In this document: positions 36,607 through 48,372 of the stretch, one piece after another | Numbering within the stretch: the stretch's first letter is position 1 | Layout: each line of letters opens with the position of its first letter | Program-made: the position numbers and the translations under genes | Notes under the pieces: generated by a model | Told to the model about the DNA's origin: nothing | Seen by the model: the letters and a program-made list of their open reading frames with translations, nothing else | The model's database searches: none | Assembly: GCA_037176705.1 (NCBI GenBank) | Contig: CM073885.1 | Span: 167,452,290-167,516,289, forward strand | From: Molossus alvarezi | Lineage: Eukaryota; Chordata; Mammalia; Chiroptera; Molossidae | DNA length: 64,000 nucleotides | Reading direction: 5' to 3'

Positions 36607-37327
36607 TGTTATTGGTGGGATGTCCTCCCTGTCCCCACCTGCTGCTGATGAAAGTAAGCTTCTTGCGATGTCACAAGAAAAGGAATTTTCTGAGAGACTT
36701 TCATGGGAGAATGAGTGATATTTATTTGTGGAATTAAACCCCTGAGCTTCAAATGTACCCTCTCCATCATCCTGCCAAGGAAAATGTGCCATTTCGTCAT
36801 CAGCAGGACCAGGATCAAAGCCACTGCCCAGAGTCTCCACTCCAGGATCTGGCTAGCTTAGCTTGTGTTCCCAGCTGCAGTCCATTGCATGTAGGGTCCT
36901 CATGACCATGGGCCATGTGGCTTCTAGGGCCCCATGGCTGTGGAGGAAACATGGGTGAGAGCAAGGAAGCAGGAGCAAAGCCTGAGGAACAAGAGACAGA
37001 AAATTCCTTTGGAGATTTGAACCTTCTGAGAGTTTGCATGTTTGCAGTGGCTCCACTCCCTCTAGCTAATTATCTTTTTCTCCACATTAGACTAACAGGC
37101 AAGTACCTTCTCTACATCACCCCATTTTACTGCACATGTGCCCATCTCCCCTTTCGTTGAGCCCCTTCCCCCAGTGATTTGCAGGGAATGGACCAGTGGT
37201 TCCCTGGGGAGAGTAAAGTTGCAGCTTCCTGGTGAAGCTGCCCTGGTGGCCATGCTTATAATGCCTGGCCTCCCTTTTGCTTTCTTCCTATTATTAATAT
37301 TAATAACTAGCTGGTTACAATGGTACA
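36607..37327 (-). mobile_element. Putative solo LTR, copy A (minus)
   Basis: About 720 bp interrupting an old L1M. On the minus strand it begins TGTACCATTGTAACCAGCTAG and ends CCACCAATAACA, so it has TG...CA ends, with AATAAA in its 3' quarter (plus-strand TTTATT near 36720). It aligns along its length with 61592-62269. No clear target duplication remains (ATAC left, ATAT right). No internal retroviral sequence adjoins it, so it is read as a solo LTR of an endogenous retrovirus-like element; class not assigned. Confidence 0.6.
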
Positions 37328-38439
37328 ATATGAAATGAAAATCTGAATCTATAGGGAAAAAATAAGAACATCAGGAATGGTAAACACAGTAAATATAAAA
37401 GACAGTTGGTTATTTTTTTGTCTCATTTTTTCTTAAAAGACAGCTGATGGTTTAACATTGTAAGGTCAGAATTAAGGAATATAAAGTTTGTGTGAAGAAA
37501 CAAAAAAATGCAAAAGGACCAGGTGAGGTGGGCAACCAGACTTACACTGTTGTGAGTTTATTATGTTTGGTGACATGAGAAACAAGAATTTTAAGTGGAA
37601 AGTCTCTCTAATTACAAATTGATAATTTAAGGATTCATAATTATAGTCCTAGATCAACTATTAAAACAATTTTTAAAAATGTGTCTAAGAAGTTAATAGA
37701 AAAACTAAAATGGACTTCCAAAAAATATTCAGTTAACCCAAAAAATTCAAAAGCAGAAGTGAAGAATTAGAGTATCAAAAAAATAAATAAAAGCCAAAGA
37801 AGAAAGGGGGGAAGGAACAACTGAAAAACAAATAGCAATATCAATCATTACATTGTTATATTAAATGTAGCTGGACTAAACACTCAAATTAGAAGGAAGA
37901 TTCTCAAATTGGACAAAAAAAGCAAGACCCAAATGTATTCTGTGTGCAAGAGATACTCACAATTTTAAAGACACAAATAGGTTGAGTGTAACAACTGAGA
38001 ATGATATACTATGCAGACACTAAGAATGAGAAAGCTGTCATGGCTCTGCTAAAATCAAATAAAAGTAGACAGCAAGATAAAGAGTACTATAAGAAATAAA
38101 GAGGGACATTTAGTACGACAAAGGAGCAATTAACAATGGACCTATTGATCTAAATATGCATACAACTAATACCAGAGCTTCAGAAATCATGAAACAAAGA
38201 GTGGCTAAACTCTCAAAGGGAGAAATAGACAAATTCCCAATCACAGTTGAAGATTTTAAATGTCACTTACTCAGAAAGTGATATAACAAGTAGACTACAC
38301 TTTAGCAAATATAAACATAATCCAAACAACACTATCAACCATCTTCACCTGAATGGTATTCACAGATCACCGCACCACACAACTGCAGCGCACACACTTG
38401 GAACCTACTCTTAGTTAAAAATGTGTGATGGATTATGTC

Positions 38440-39440
38440 ATAACAAGTGAAATACTGATCATACTGAAAAATCCCCTCTTCTTGGAGCCACAGGGGAGGG
38501 GAGCACACAGGGCAAACAGCTGTTCCCCAGACGGAGTGGGGCGGGGAGGGGAATACAGGGAGGTGCAGCCTACCCCACAGACTCCTCCTCAGGGACCTAC
38601 GGGAGTTAGTGCCAGGACAGGGAAACCTGAAGTTTGGTTTGACAAATTGCTGTTGTCAGTCCCAGTGTGGACAAGCCCAAGAGTCGAAAACCCCACAGGG
38701 ATACAGTCTTTGGTGCACCCTCAGTATTGGGAGATTTACCTCTTCCTAAGGAAGCCTACTCTCAAGGGAAACGAGCTAACCAGAAACCGACCTGAAGGGA
38801 AGGGAAATACCTAAGTGCAGCACTCTGTAGCCTTCCTGTCCCACCTGAAAGAGGAAACAAAAACAAGCTGAGAAACACCTGTGAAGTTCACATCCCAGCG
38901 GTGTAGGCTCAGTAGGGGACTGAGACCTCATCACAGAGCTGGGAAATTATTCCACGCTGGCCCCTCCACACGCACCTCATCTCATGGTACTAAGAGCCTG
39001 GTTTCTTGTACCTGGCATATCATGTCTGGCTGCTAAGGAAATGCTACAAGGCATACTGAAAGGAAAAACACAATTTGGTTTTGTTTCTGTTTTTTTTATC
39101 CTCACCCAAGGACATTTTTGCATTCATCTTCAGATAGAGCGAGAGGGAGAGAGGAAAGAAGAGAAAGAGAGAAACATCCATGTGAGAGAGACACATTGAC
39201 TGGTTGTCACCCACACGACCCCAACCAGGGCCAGGGACAAACTGCAACCAAGGTACGTGCCCTTAGCGGGAACCGAACCCAGGGCTCTCTGGTCCAGAGG
39301 CCGACGCTCTAACCACTGAGCCAAACCGGCCAGGGCTAAAAACACAATTTGAAGAGATACTGCTAGCATCAGAACCAGTTGTCTATTCCTGGCAGGGATG
39401 TTGGCTCTGGAATGGTACTTGAATTTGAGAAAGATATTAG
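38440..39440 (+). repeat. Old L1M-type 5' UTR to ORF1 start (plus)
   Basis: GC-richer leader followed by GCTAAGGAAATGCTACAAGG, CATACTGAAAGGAAAAACAC, AGCATCAGAACCAG and TGGCAGGGATGTTGG, the pattern I know from old L1M/HAL1 5' ends. Placed right after another L1M's ORF2 start, so a separate element or a rearrangement. Interrupted by a SINE at 39078-39337. Confidence 0.55.
39078..39337 (-). mobile_element. Ves SINE, hairpin-tail subtype (minus)
   Basis: TCCTCACCCAAGGACA, (GA)n, AGAGAGACACATTGACTGG, GCGGGAACCGAACCCAG and CCACTGAGCCAAACCGGCCA. Perfect 14-bp duplication AAAAACACAATTTG at 39064-39077 and 39338-39351. Inserted in old L1M 5' sequence. Confidence 0.96.
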
Positions 39441-39846
39441 TTTTGAAAAATCAATGAAATATTTTACATAGTTATTATATATAATAAAAACACAATATCA
39501 CATCTGTTAGCATTCATTAAAATGTTAAGTGTACATATGTTTATTAGTTATTGTCAAATGTGATCATGGTACTATTTATATTTTAAACATGCCGCACAAC
39601 TAAAGTTTTGTTTAGCTTTTTCTTTAAGAGGAATAAAAGAAAAAACAACCACTAAAGCAATCCGGAAATATTGGAAAGGATAAAGTGAATATTATTGAAC
39701 AGTCTCCTTAAACGATCAAATGGGCAATAGAAAACTTAGAGTTGACTTGCAAAAAGTAGCTTTTGAAACTGTGTTTTTAAAGGGAATTGACTTACGGACT
39801 TTATCTTGTCATGACTTACTAACTTGTAAAATTGAACTAAGTCCTC

Positions 39847-40050
39847 TAGCCAGTGTTGCTCAGTGGACTGAGCATTGTTCTGTGCACTGAGAGGTTGTTG
39901 ATTTGGTCAGGGCACAAGCCCAGGTTCCAGCTTCAATCCCCAGGAGGGGCATGCAGAAGACAACCAATCAATGTTTCCCTCTCTCATTGATGCCCCCCCC
40001 TTCTCCTTTCCTCTTTCTCTAAAATCAATTAAACATATTGAAAAATAAAA
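39847..40050 (+). mobile_element. Ves-type SINE, old copy (plus)
   Basis: CTAGCCAGTGTTGCTCAGTGG head, GGGGCATGCAGAAGACAACC and a TAAAATCAATTAAA tail. The B box region is damaged (GATTTGGTCAGG, several bases lost). Confidence 0.88.
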
Positions 40051-40439
40051 TTGCGCCAAGCGCAGAGCTTATTCTTTGAAATATGGCAATGAATGGTAAA
40101 GTTCATCAAAGTTCTTATCCTCAGGGTGGACTGTCATGCAGATGGACCCACTTATGATTGCAATACATACTGTAAGGTCAATACAATTGCACTGCAGGCT
40201 CAGTTAATATTTCTGTAATAGCTTTTTAGCATATCTTAATGTTCCAGATTACTAGTCAATTAATATGCATCTTTTAAGTCAGCTGAACCCCTGCAAATTG
40301 CCTCCTCGGTCTTCCATTAGGTTCAGTCTGCAGCAACACTTCCTCTTCAGAGTGAGAATTGGTGTCTGTTCAGTCTAACAGTCAATCCTGACAATTGGGA
40401 GACTTTACTGAAAGTTAGAGAATACATTAGGTACTGTTT

Positions 40440-40712
40440 TTTTTTGTTTTGTTTTTTTTTATTGTTGTTGTTAATTCTCATCTGAAGATATTTCTCCATT
40501 GATTTGTAGAAGGAGTGGAAGGGAGGGAGGGAGAGAGAGAAAAAAACATTGATGTGAGAGAGACACATCAATTGGTTGCCTCCCTCACAACCCCAACTGG
40601 GGCCCAAGAGTGAACCTGCAGATCAGGTACACGCTCTGGACCAGGAATTAAATCTGAGACCCTTCGGTTCCTGGGCCAACCCTCTAACCACTGAGCCAAA
40701 CCAACCAGGTCT
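40440..40712 (-). mobile_element. Ves SINE, hairpin-tail subtype (minus)
   Basis: Poly(T)/TTG tail, TTCTCATCTGAAGATA, GGGAGGGAGGGAGAGAGAGA, ACATTGATGTGAGAGAGACAC, CCACTGAGCCAAACCAACC. Moderately diverged. Confidence 0.92.
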
Positions 40713-41164
40713 GGGTCCTGTTTCTAAGTGCACTGGATAGTCAATAGAAAACCTATCTCCCAATCCTCTCTAGACCTTTTGTCCACATCAAAAGACAGTC
40801 TCTATTCTTGATCCAGAGAAAATACTTTATGTCAGTAATGGAATACCACCATACTGTTGTTTGTGTCTATGATGATGTTTCTAGTTAACTGAAGGTTAGT
40901 TACTAAAACTGATTGGGACTGGGCAACCCTTGAATATGTTGGTTGACCTATGGTGATCTATACCTTATTTAACTTCAGAAATGTTTCTTGCCAGATATAC
41001 ACAAGAATGTTATTTGATTTATCAACTATCCTCTGAAAACACCTTAAATCACCAGATCCAGTGTAGGCAGAGTGAGCCTACTTAGTCATCAGTGTTAATT
41101 TTTAAAAGAGGGTCATTATTTAAAGGCAAAAAAATACAATGTGTAAAGCAGACTACTTCAGAAT
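40713..41164. other. No gene recognised
   Basis: Unique AT-rich sequence without recognisable features. Confidence 0.4.
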
Positions 41165-41300
41165 GACAGTTATTTAGTGACTTTCTTACTAAACGCTATT
41201 ATGTACCAAGACCTGTGATAGAATGTGGACAGACACATAAAAAAGCAATTATTCTAGCTTAAAAATGGTTACTATAGTAGAGAAGACAGATGAGCTGTGG
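41165..41300 (-). repeat. L2-like fragment (minus)
   Basis: CTATTATGTACCAAGACCTG, then GTTACTATAGTAGAGAAGACA matches the antisense L2 3' end. Confidence 0.5.
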
Positions 41301-41384
41301 AGCCACAATATGAGAGATGCACCTAGTAGTCTTGCAAAAAGTTGGAGAACAGGGCTTGCTTAATCTTGCCTGGGCATAGCAATC

Positions 41385-41860
41385 AATGTTTTCAGTTGCA
41401 AACAATAGAAATGACTCTGGTAGATTTAAGTAGAAAGGAGATTATTTTTTAAATATTGCATAATCTACAGAGATACTTGGGGGGCTGGAGAACAATGTTC
41501 AGGGGCTGTGAAGCCAAGAACAATGGCTAAGTTCATGCTCCAGAGCTAATGGCGAAGGGGTATCACTGTGGCTGAACACTAGTGCTAAGCTTATAGCACT
41601 GTGGCACAGTATCTTCCCGGAATATTATAACATATTATGTAACTACTAGGACACCTTATGGAAATGCCAACACTTCCAGTGAGGATGCCCCGGAGGTGCC
41701 ACTGGCTTTAAATGCTTGGCAGAGCCCAAGTCACATGCTGACGTCTTAGCTGCCATGGAAACTGGCAAAGCAAGTGTCTGAAGTGTTTTGTTCCTATAAT
41801 GGGTTGTGGCTTCTGCCTCTCGCTTCTTATACGAAGTGCTTCTGAGATAAAACTCGATAA
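41385..41860 (+). repeat. Unnamed ancient repeat-like sequence
   Basis: CAGTTGCAAACAATAGAAATG, CTCTGGTAGATTTAAGTAGA and CCATGGAAACTGGCAAAGC resemble a common old mammalian interspersed repeat whose name I cannot give reliably. Confidence 0.35.
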
Positions 41861-42560
41861 ATAGATGTTTACAAGTAGGGGAGGAGTTCCATGTTCTAAG
41901 AAGGAATCAAATATTCAAGGACATTTTGAACATGCTGCTCAAGTACGTGGCCCATGTGAGAGAGGCACAGAGGGTAAAATTCTAAGAGTAGACAGAGTCC
42001 AGGGCACGGCAGCTCGTGTATGCCACAATAAGGAGGGTAAGCCTTGCCCTGGGAGAAATGGAGCGGGGCATTCCTGGATTTTAATGTTATAAAAATCCCT
42101 GTGCACAATGAAGGATGCTCAGGAGTGGGTGTAAGTCATCACTATACTGAAGCAGGTGGGATCAGTCAGGCAGCTATTGAATTAATTGAGGTAAAAGTCT
42201 GGATGATGCTATGGCTGTGGGAACAAAGAGGAAGACACACAAAAAGTGTAAAGGAGAAATCAGCAAGGCTTGAAGACTGATCAGATAAAGGATGCGTAAA
42301 AATGGATGCCATAGAGAACATTCAGGTTGCAGATTTGTTCAACTAGGTTGCTAGGAATGACAGTCTCTGAAACAAGAGAGGCAGAAACATTAGAAGGTTT
42401 TGCAGGATGGTGTTGAATTCAACCTTGTATATACTGACCCTGAAGGACCTGTAGAATACACACGTGGCGATGTCCTCTGGAGAGTTCAGTAGGGATGTCT
42501 GGCACTTAGACAAAATTGTTGAGAAAGAGTCAGTGCAGCATGGGCACAGGGATTGAAGCC
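41861..42560. other. No gene recognised
   Basis: Open frames at 41865-42280 on both strands have no family resemblance. No repeat recognised. Confidence 0.4.
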
Positions 42561-42765
42561 TTTGGTTGGACTGTCTTTACTCGGAGTCACCACTCTACTA
42601 CTTTTAAGTAAGACCTCAACAAGTTGTTTAAGTTCTCAGAACCTCAATTTTTTTAACTCTAAAATGGGAATATCCTCTACCCCTAGGGCTCTGTATGTGA
42701 AGAACTAAATAATGTATATCAATTACATTGTGTGCCTGATAAGAGGTGGCTCTTAACATTTAGGA
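42561..42765 (+). repeat. MIR SINE (plus)
   Basis: AGTAAGACCTCAACAAGTTG, TTTAAGTTCTCAGAACCTC, CTCTAAAATGGGAATATCC follow the MIR core order. Confidence 0.7.
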
Positions 42766-45739
42766 CTAGAGGTTTTGATTTGGGGAGTCATCAGTACATA
42801 AAAGCAATGGGTGACAGAGGGCAGAAGGGAATATAAGGAGGGACCTGAGTAAGGGAGATAACTGGGAGCATTGGTGTCATGAAGCCCGAGAGGAAATTTC
42901 TAGAATGCTAGAGAACCTCAACCACAGTCGCCTGAACTGTCAAATGGTGAAGAGCCCAGCAAGAAAGGCATGGAAAATGTCCACCTGTGAACAGCTAGGG
43001 TACCGTCAGCAAACTTAATTAGAGCAGTCTCTGTGAGCTGGGAAGGTTCATGGGATGTATAGATAGGACAAGTGTTTCAAAAGTACAACTCACAGGGTGA
43101 ATATTAGCAGCCAGTGGTGTTTCCTAAAAATTCCTTCCAATTTAAAAAGGCAAAGAATCCTCTGGACCCTAGCAAGAATAAAACTAAATAATTACTGAAT
43201 TTTTTCTCCAGCTCAAACTTGCATTTTTTGTAGATCTAGTTTAAAGAGCAAATCAAACAAAGGGGTAACAGAAAGGAATTCTGGGGAGAGAGGTTAAAAC
43301 TAACTTACCTTCTTTTATTTAAATTTTCTTTCATTCATTTTCTCATAGTTTCTTTGTGCTTTTAGGGGACTTTGTTCTTCCTTATTTCTATGCCGATAAT
43401 TCAAAGGCAAATTCTGAATAACCTATCTAAATTTCAGCACAATATCTTAGTTATTCTTTGGTGGTCTATAGTGATCCATTTTAATATAATTTTCTCATTA
43501 TTAATACACACTTTCAAGTTTTGCAGCATTGTCTTTGACTAATTGTCATTACACATGTATATATACATTTATGCAAGGTGAAGATGTCAGTTGTCTAAAG
43601 ACATTAACCAGTCCCTTTGCTCTGACATTCTTTGGTTATTCTACAAATTATGGACTTCACTCCCTTAAATTCCTGTACCTCCCAATTCACTAAAGTACCA
43701 ACTAACCATGAGGATAAGCATTACTTCTTTTTCACCATTGTAGCTCTCAAACTCAGTCCATGGTTGAATTAATTAAGCAACTAAGAGTGGAAGAAGATAG
43801 TAGAAATCTAGAGATGGACTTCAATAGATTACAGAAAGGAGCCTTCAATACCATGTTCCCTCGTCTGCTTGTGAAACCTTTTGGAGAGATGATTTCAGCA
43901 CTCCTTTGCTGCAGAACCAGGACTCCAGACCTCAGCAGTCACCCAGATCGCTGTGTCCAAAGGGAACTACAATCACATGACAACAGTTTAATTACGCTCT
44001 TTGTGAACAACGAGCAAAGTTGTCATTGATACACGGAGTGACTTGCTGACATGTGCAGCATTAAGAATAGGCAGCCATAGACTTTATAGGAAAATATTGT
44101 CTCCTGTGGGAACAGATGAATTTGTGATTTTCTTGAAATGACACAATGATTGATCACCTTCCCTATGCACTGCCATCCAACAGGTAGGAGTAATGCGTCC
44201 CCTGGCAGGCTCCCTCCTGCGGGAACAAACAATGTTGATGGATAAAAGTCTAAACAAGATGAAGAAAAGGGGGAAAAAAATGTATCCAAAAAATGTGGGT
44301 TTTTTTTTTTATACATCATATTAACAAGATGTGTAGCATAATACATTTCACCATACACAGTCATCCTTCAAGCCTTGCAGTGAAGGTCTGTTTAACTGTA
44401 TCAATGCTTGCCTGACCTATAAGTTAAGCACCAGTGAAAACAGAGGTAAAGGCGGTCTTCGGTTGGGAAAGATGACCGTTATCCGCACTTCCACAGAGAC
44501 GAGCCCCAAAGCGGAGTCGTATGAAATGGTGCAGTTCCTTGTTCTCACTATATTTTAGAAACGAAACCTTTGCTGTATTAAATGGCTGCACTTCTTTTCT
44601 TTCCCCGATTCCCAATTGCAAACAAACAACTTTCAGTTGAACCTAAAATTCACTGTTCTTAAAGTATAAAGAGGTTAGGGAACAAAGTTCCCAAAAGAAA
44701 ATACCTTGTCATTGAATACAGGGAAGGAGACAATGAGGGAGCATGAAAATGGAAGCTGAACATATCCACACACACAGAGGGGAAATCAGGAAGGCTACCA
44801 GGAGAATGAGATGCAAGGGAAAAAATGTAAAAGATCCAGTGTGTGTGCTGTAGTGGAGTTCTTGAATATTTATGGCCAGTTTCAGCTTCCTGCCCTACCC
44901 GCACATAAAAGTCTCCTGGCGAATTGAGGTATTCGGATTCATTAGAGAGTAACTACCAGCAACTATTTGCCTGTTTATCTAACAGAGAGGAATCAATCCT
45001 TCTCCTCTGATAATAGCTTTAAGTTAATCACAGAATTTATGTGAAATGAATCATTTTAGAGAGCAGAAAATATGATGCAATTGGCCAATACTGTGGGATG
45101 AAAGTCATAAGTAGTAGGATTTTTTTTTTTTAGACAATAAAGCTGTAAAGTTATAGAAACTGCATTTAAGATTAAAAAAAAAAAACATATGCATCAGTTT
45201 GGAGTTTTTTTGGTTGTTGTTCTTCTACAGTCTTCTGTTCAAATTAATTTAAAAAGTGAATTGCAAATGAGAGAGATTTAAATTATACAGTAAGACTTGG
45301 GAGTAGGGTCTGTTTCTAGGAATTTGTCCTTTATATGCAGAAAGAGAGATGGCCCAAATTTATTTGTATTATTTAGCAGTCTAGGCCTGACTTTCTTCAA
45401 TGTAACTATTTGAAGCTACACTTGATATCCAAGAACCTAGAGATCCAGTAAGTCATGTATATTTGTATAGTAAGACAATAGTATTATCCAAAATTGTTCC
45501 CATTATAACTGAGATAGAATGATCGCTATGTGAGCTATATCTACAAATAAGATGTATCCATGGGTGAAAAAAAAAATACCAGGAGAATAAAGACAATTTT
45601 TAAAAGATAGTTAGTGACTCTGGTAGGAAGCACTATTACATTTCTGATTTACCTTCTCACAGTTTTCACCTGAAGGGCCACATACTTACCTTAATTGTGC
45701 ATGATCTTATTTTGAGGCAGTAGTATATCATAATTAAGT
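42766..45739. other. No gene recognised
   Basis: About 3 kb of unique, mostly AT-rich DNA. The plus frame at 43760-44029 and the minus frames near 44023-44904 lack family motifs and splice context. Poly(T) at about 44299 and 45120 and poly(A) near 45175. Confidence 0.4.
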
Positions 45740-45975
45740 GTATGGAATTCAAGATTCAGGATGTCTGAGTTGGTTCTTGTCTCTGATGCTATCTAGCTGC
45801 ATGAGCTTGGGCAACTTAATTACACTCTTCAATATTCTCTTATGTGAACTATGCATTGTAACAGACCCTCCCTCATAGTGTAGGTGTGAAGATTAATGAG
45901 CTAATATGGCTAAACAACTAAAACAACGCCAAGTACATAGTCACTGCTCAATTCTTATGGCTATTGTCATTATGT
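45740..45975 (+). repeat. MIR SINE (plus)
   Basis: CTATCTAGCTGCATGAGC, TTGGGCAACTTAATTACAC, GTGTAGGTGTGAAGATTAATG, GTACATAGTCACTGCTCAAT: a well-ordered MIR. Confidence 0.85.
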
Positions 45976-47765
45976 TGGTGGATTGGCACTAAGAACAAGC
46001 TCTACCATTTTACAGAGATTATAAAAAACAGAAGATCTGTTGTCTTGAACCAAATATATTAGACCTAATACATTTTGAAGTGTCTAAGGGTTTCAGGGAA
46101 TATTTATGTTTAATTATGCTAACCATTTATAATCTCGTATTTCAAAATATTAATACAATATTATCTTAGAATTCTTTTTTGGTATTGTTCATGATAGCCA
46201 TTAGTGTTTTGTGAGAACAGTAATCAGATATATTCACTTAAACTTTCCAATTTATTCATTGTATAAATAAATGTGTATTTTTATTAAATAGAATTTAAAA
46301 TAATATATTAAGGGCCAAGTACTCCTTGCTGGACTGCCATCATCCATCCAGAAAATTCTGGCAATATTTCTCACAATGAACTTTATTTTTTCTGTCTGAA
46401 AAAACCTTCAGCCCTATGCATTTGTTTATCTGTAGCCTCCATGTAATTTTATAAAAACTTCCCAAAAACTATGTAATTGGCATTCTAGGAAATGTTTCTA
46501 AGCTATATACTTGCTTCCTAAGTAACATGATGATTTTGCAGCAACAGCAACAACTTATTCGTAAGGGTTATCCGTCAGATTGCCCAACACTGCTCTTGAC
46601 CTTGTCTTCATGAAACATTTTCCTTTGGGACTCTTCTCTTTATGACATCCTCAATCTTTTTCGCTCAATTTGCTTCCCTCGTTCTGCAAACAAACACTCT
46701 ATTCTGTTTTGATCTGTCTCTCCAGATATTTTTTAATGTATAATGTCTAAGAGAATAGTTGCTACCAAATAAATATATTATATCGATGCAGACATGGGTC
46801 AAAGAATATTGGCCCAAATGGTTAGTGATGATTTTGTATACCTATCACCTTCCATCACCAGATCACTGCATTTGTAGATGAAACTTGCTATCCTCATTCT
46901 CTCTCAATCTTTTCTCCTCCCCCCTGTGCCTTTCAGTGTGCTGGCACAGTGTTCAACCACCCTCTGCTGTCTAGTCCAGCCCTTTCCGCTTGACCTGGCT
47001 CCAGCTTCTGCTTTGTTGACTGATTTGGCCTTCATAGTAATTTGGATGTATTCCTTTATTGAATTAATTTCTTTCTCCCATGTCCTAACAAGGTACATTT
47101 TCCCACACGATCCTTGGGCCTTTGCTTTCCTCTTTCTTAAGAATGTCAAGTTTAGATTGGCTTCCCAGAAGAACCCAATGAAAGCGTACCCTAGTGTCCA
47201 CAGCAGGGACCTCCGCTTCTGGTGATCTGGCAAACGTAATGAAGGAGGAGCCCTGCCTAGGCACCAGGAAGTGACTGCAAGGACAGGAAAGTAGGGTTGT
47301 TTTCATTATTTTTTCACATTGGAAATAAAGGAATTTAGAAAGATGAGTTAATTATTGCAGATTCTATATGTATATACACTCAATAATTGATTATTCATAA
47401 CATGAATTTCAAAATATACTAGTCAGAAATTATTAAAAACCTTCCTGATCCCCTCATTAAAACTTAGGTGACACTTCTTGTCTTCTGCTCTTATTGCTGT
47501 GAGACTTCCATAAACATTGACTTCCCCTTCTTTGAAATGGGCTAAGACTATTTGCCTTGCTGCTTCGTAGGGCTGTTCTGAGACACGAATAAAATATGTA
47601 TGTAGAAGTCCTTTGAAAATTCTATTAGGTAAATATAGGCATCAAGTGGATGATAGGTTTTGAAAGAGAAGAGGCTGTTACACATTGGGTGTCTGCTCTA
47701 CCTCTCTCATGGTACTCAGCTAATATTTGTTGATCAAGTTCACACTAATATTGTGAGTGCTATAT
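45976..47765. other. No gene recognised
   Basis: Unique DNA. Opposed open frames at 46878-47306 are in a pyrimidine-rich stretch and show no recognisable domain. Confidence 0.4.
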
Positions 47766-48016
47766 ATTTTTTTGTTAATCCTCACCTGAGGATATTTTTT
47801 TCCATTAATTTTTAAAGAGAGTGGAAGGGAGGGGGTGGGGAGAAACAATGATGTGAGAGGGACACATTGATTGGTTGCCTCCCACACAACCCCAACCAAA
47901 GCCAGGGATCAAACCAGCAACCCAGGTACATGCCCTTGACCAGAATTGAACCCATGACCCTTTGGTCCATAAGGCTGATGCTCTAACCTAACTGTTGAGC
48001 CAAACTGACCAGGGCA
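47766..48016 (-). mobile_element. Ves SINE, hairpin-tail subtype (minus)
   Basis: AATCCTCACCTGAGGATA tail complement, GGGACACATTGATTGGTTGCC, TGACCAGAATTGAACCC, GAGCCAAACTGACCAGGGC. Duplication TGAGTGCTATAT at 47754-47765 and 48017-48028. Head-to-head with the next SINE. Confidence 0.95.
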
Positions 48017-48042
48017 TGAGTGCTATATTTTGATACTTGAGT

Positions 48043-48061
48043 AAAGAATATTCTATTTTTT
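48043..48061 (+). repeat. Left target-site duplication of the young Ves SINE
   Basis: AAAGAATATTCTATTTTTT, 19 bases, repeated without change at 48354-48372. Confidence 0.96.
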
Positions 48062-48074
48062 GCCCTGGCCGGTT

Positions 48075-48085
48075 TGGCTCAGCGG
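48075..48085 (+). promoter_or_regulatory. Pol III A box of the young Ves SINE
   Basis: TGGCTCAGCGG fits the tRNA A-box consensus TRGYNNARNNG, at the normal distance from the SINE start. Confidence 0.85.
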
Positions 48086-48118
48086 TTAGAGCGTTGGCCT
48101 GCGGTCCAGAGAGACCCG

Positions 48119-48129
48119 GGTTCGGTTCC
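48119..48129 (+). promoter_or_regulatory. Pol III B box of the young Ves SINE
   Basis: GGTTCGGTTCC fits the B-box consensus GGTTCGANTCC with one change; about 34 bases after the A box, typical tRNA spacing. Confidence 0.85.
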
Positions 48130-48219
48130 CGCTAAGGGCACGTACCTCAGTTGCAGTTTGTCCCCGGCCCTGGTTGGTTGTGCGGGTGGCAGCCACTCGA
48201 TGTGTTCCTTTCACATCGA

Positions 48220-48267
<48 letters not shown>

Positions 48268-48372
48268 CCTCTCTCTCTCTTCCACTCTACCTGAACAAAA
48301 AAAAAAAAAAATGGAAAAATGTCCTCGGGTGAGGATTAAAAAAAAAAAAAAAAAAAGAATATTCTATTTTTT

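Larger units (their letters stand above)
36080..38420 (+). repeat. Old L1M: ORF1 end, spacer and start of ORF2 (plus), split by an LTR
   Basis: 36180-36600 is a decayed ORF1 3' half (TTGTAAAATTGCTAAAAACC, AGAAGCAATAGGACAAATAC, ATTTTAGATAAACACC). After the LTR the inter-ORF spacer resumes at 37328 and leads into the ORF2 endonuclease region: ATTAAATGTAGCTGGACTAA, AGCAAGACCCAAATGTATTC, GACACAAATAGGTTGAGTG, GGGAGAAATAGACAAATTCC, AACAACACTATCAACCATC. Collinear with one ancestral L1M. No open frame remains. Confidence 0.8.
48062..48353 (+). mobile_element. Young Ves SINE (plus)
   Basis: Best-preserved SINE in the window: GCCCTGGCCGGTTTGGCTC start, A box, B box, CATCGATGTTTCTCTC, an uninterrupted (CT)n at 48224-48264, tail hairpin GTCCTCGGGTGAGGAT and a pure poly(A). 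Perfect 19-bp duplication. Near-consensus CpGs suggest little decay since insertion. Confidence 0.97.

Noticed and set aside
44023..44904. Minus-strand frames of 113 and 81 codons
   Set aside because: No domain or splice context; likely chance frames.
46878..47306. Opposed frames of 115 and 109 codons
   Set aside because: No recognisable motif, and mutual antisense overlap suggests compositional chance rather than two genes.
48062..48140. tRNA gene
   Set aside because: A and B boxes are present, but the cloverleaf is embedded in a SINE with (CT)n, tail and target duplication; the same applies to all Ves heads.
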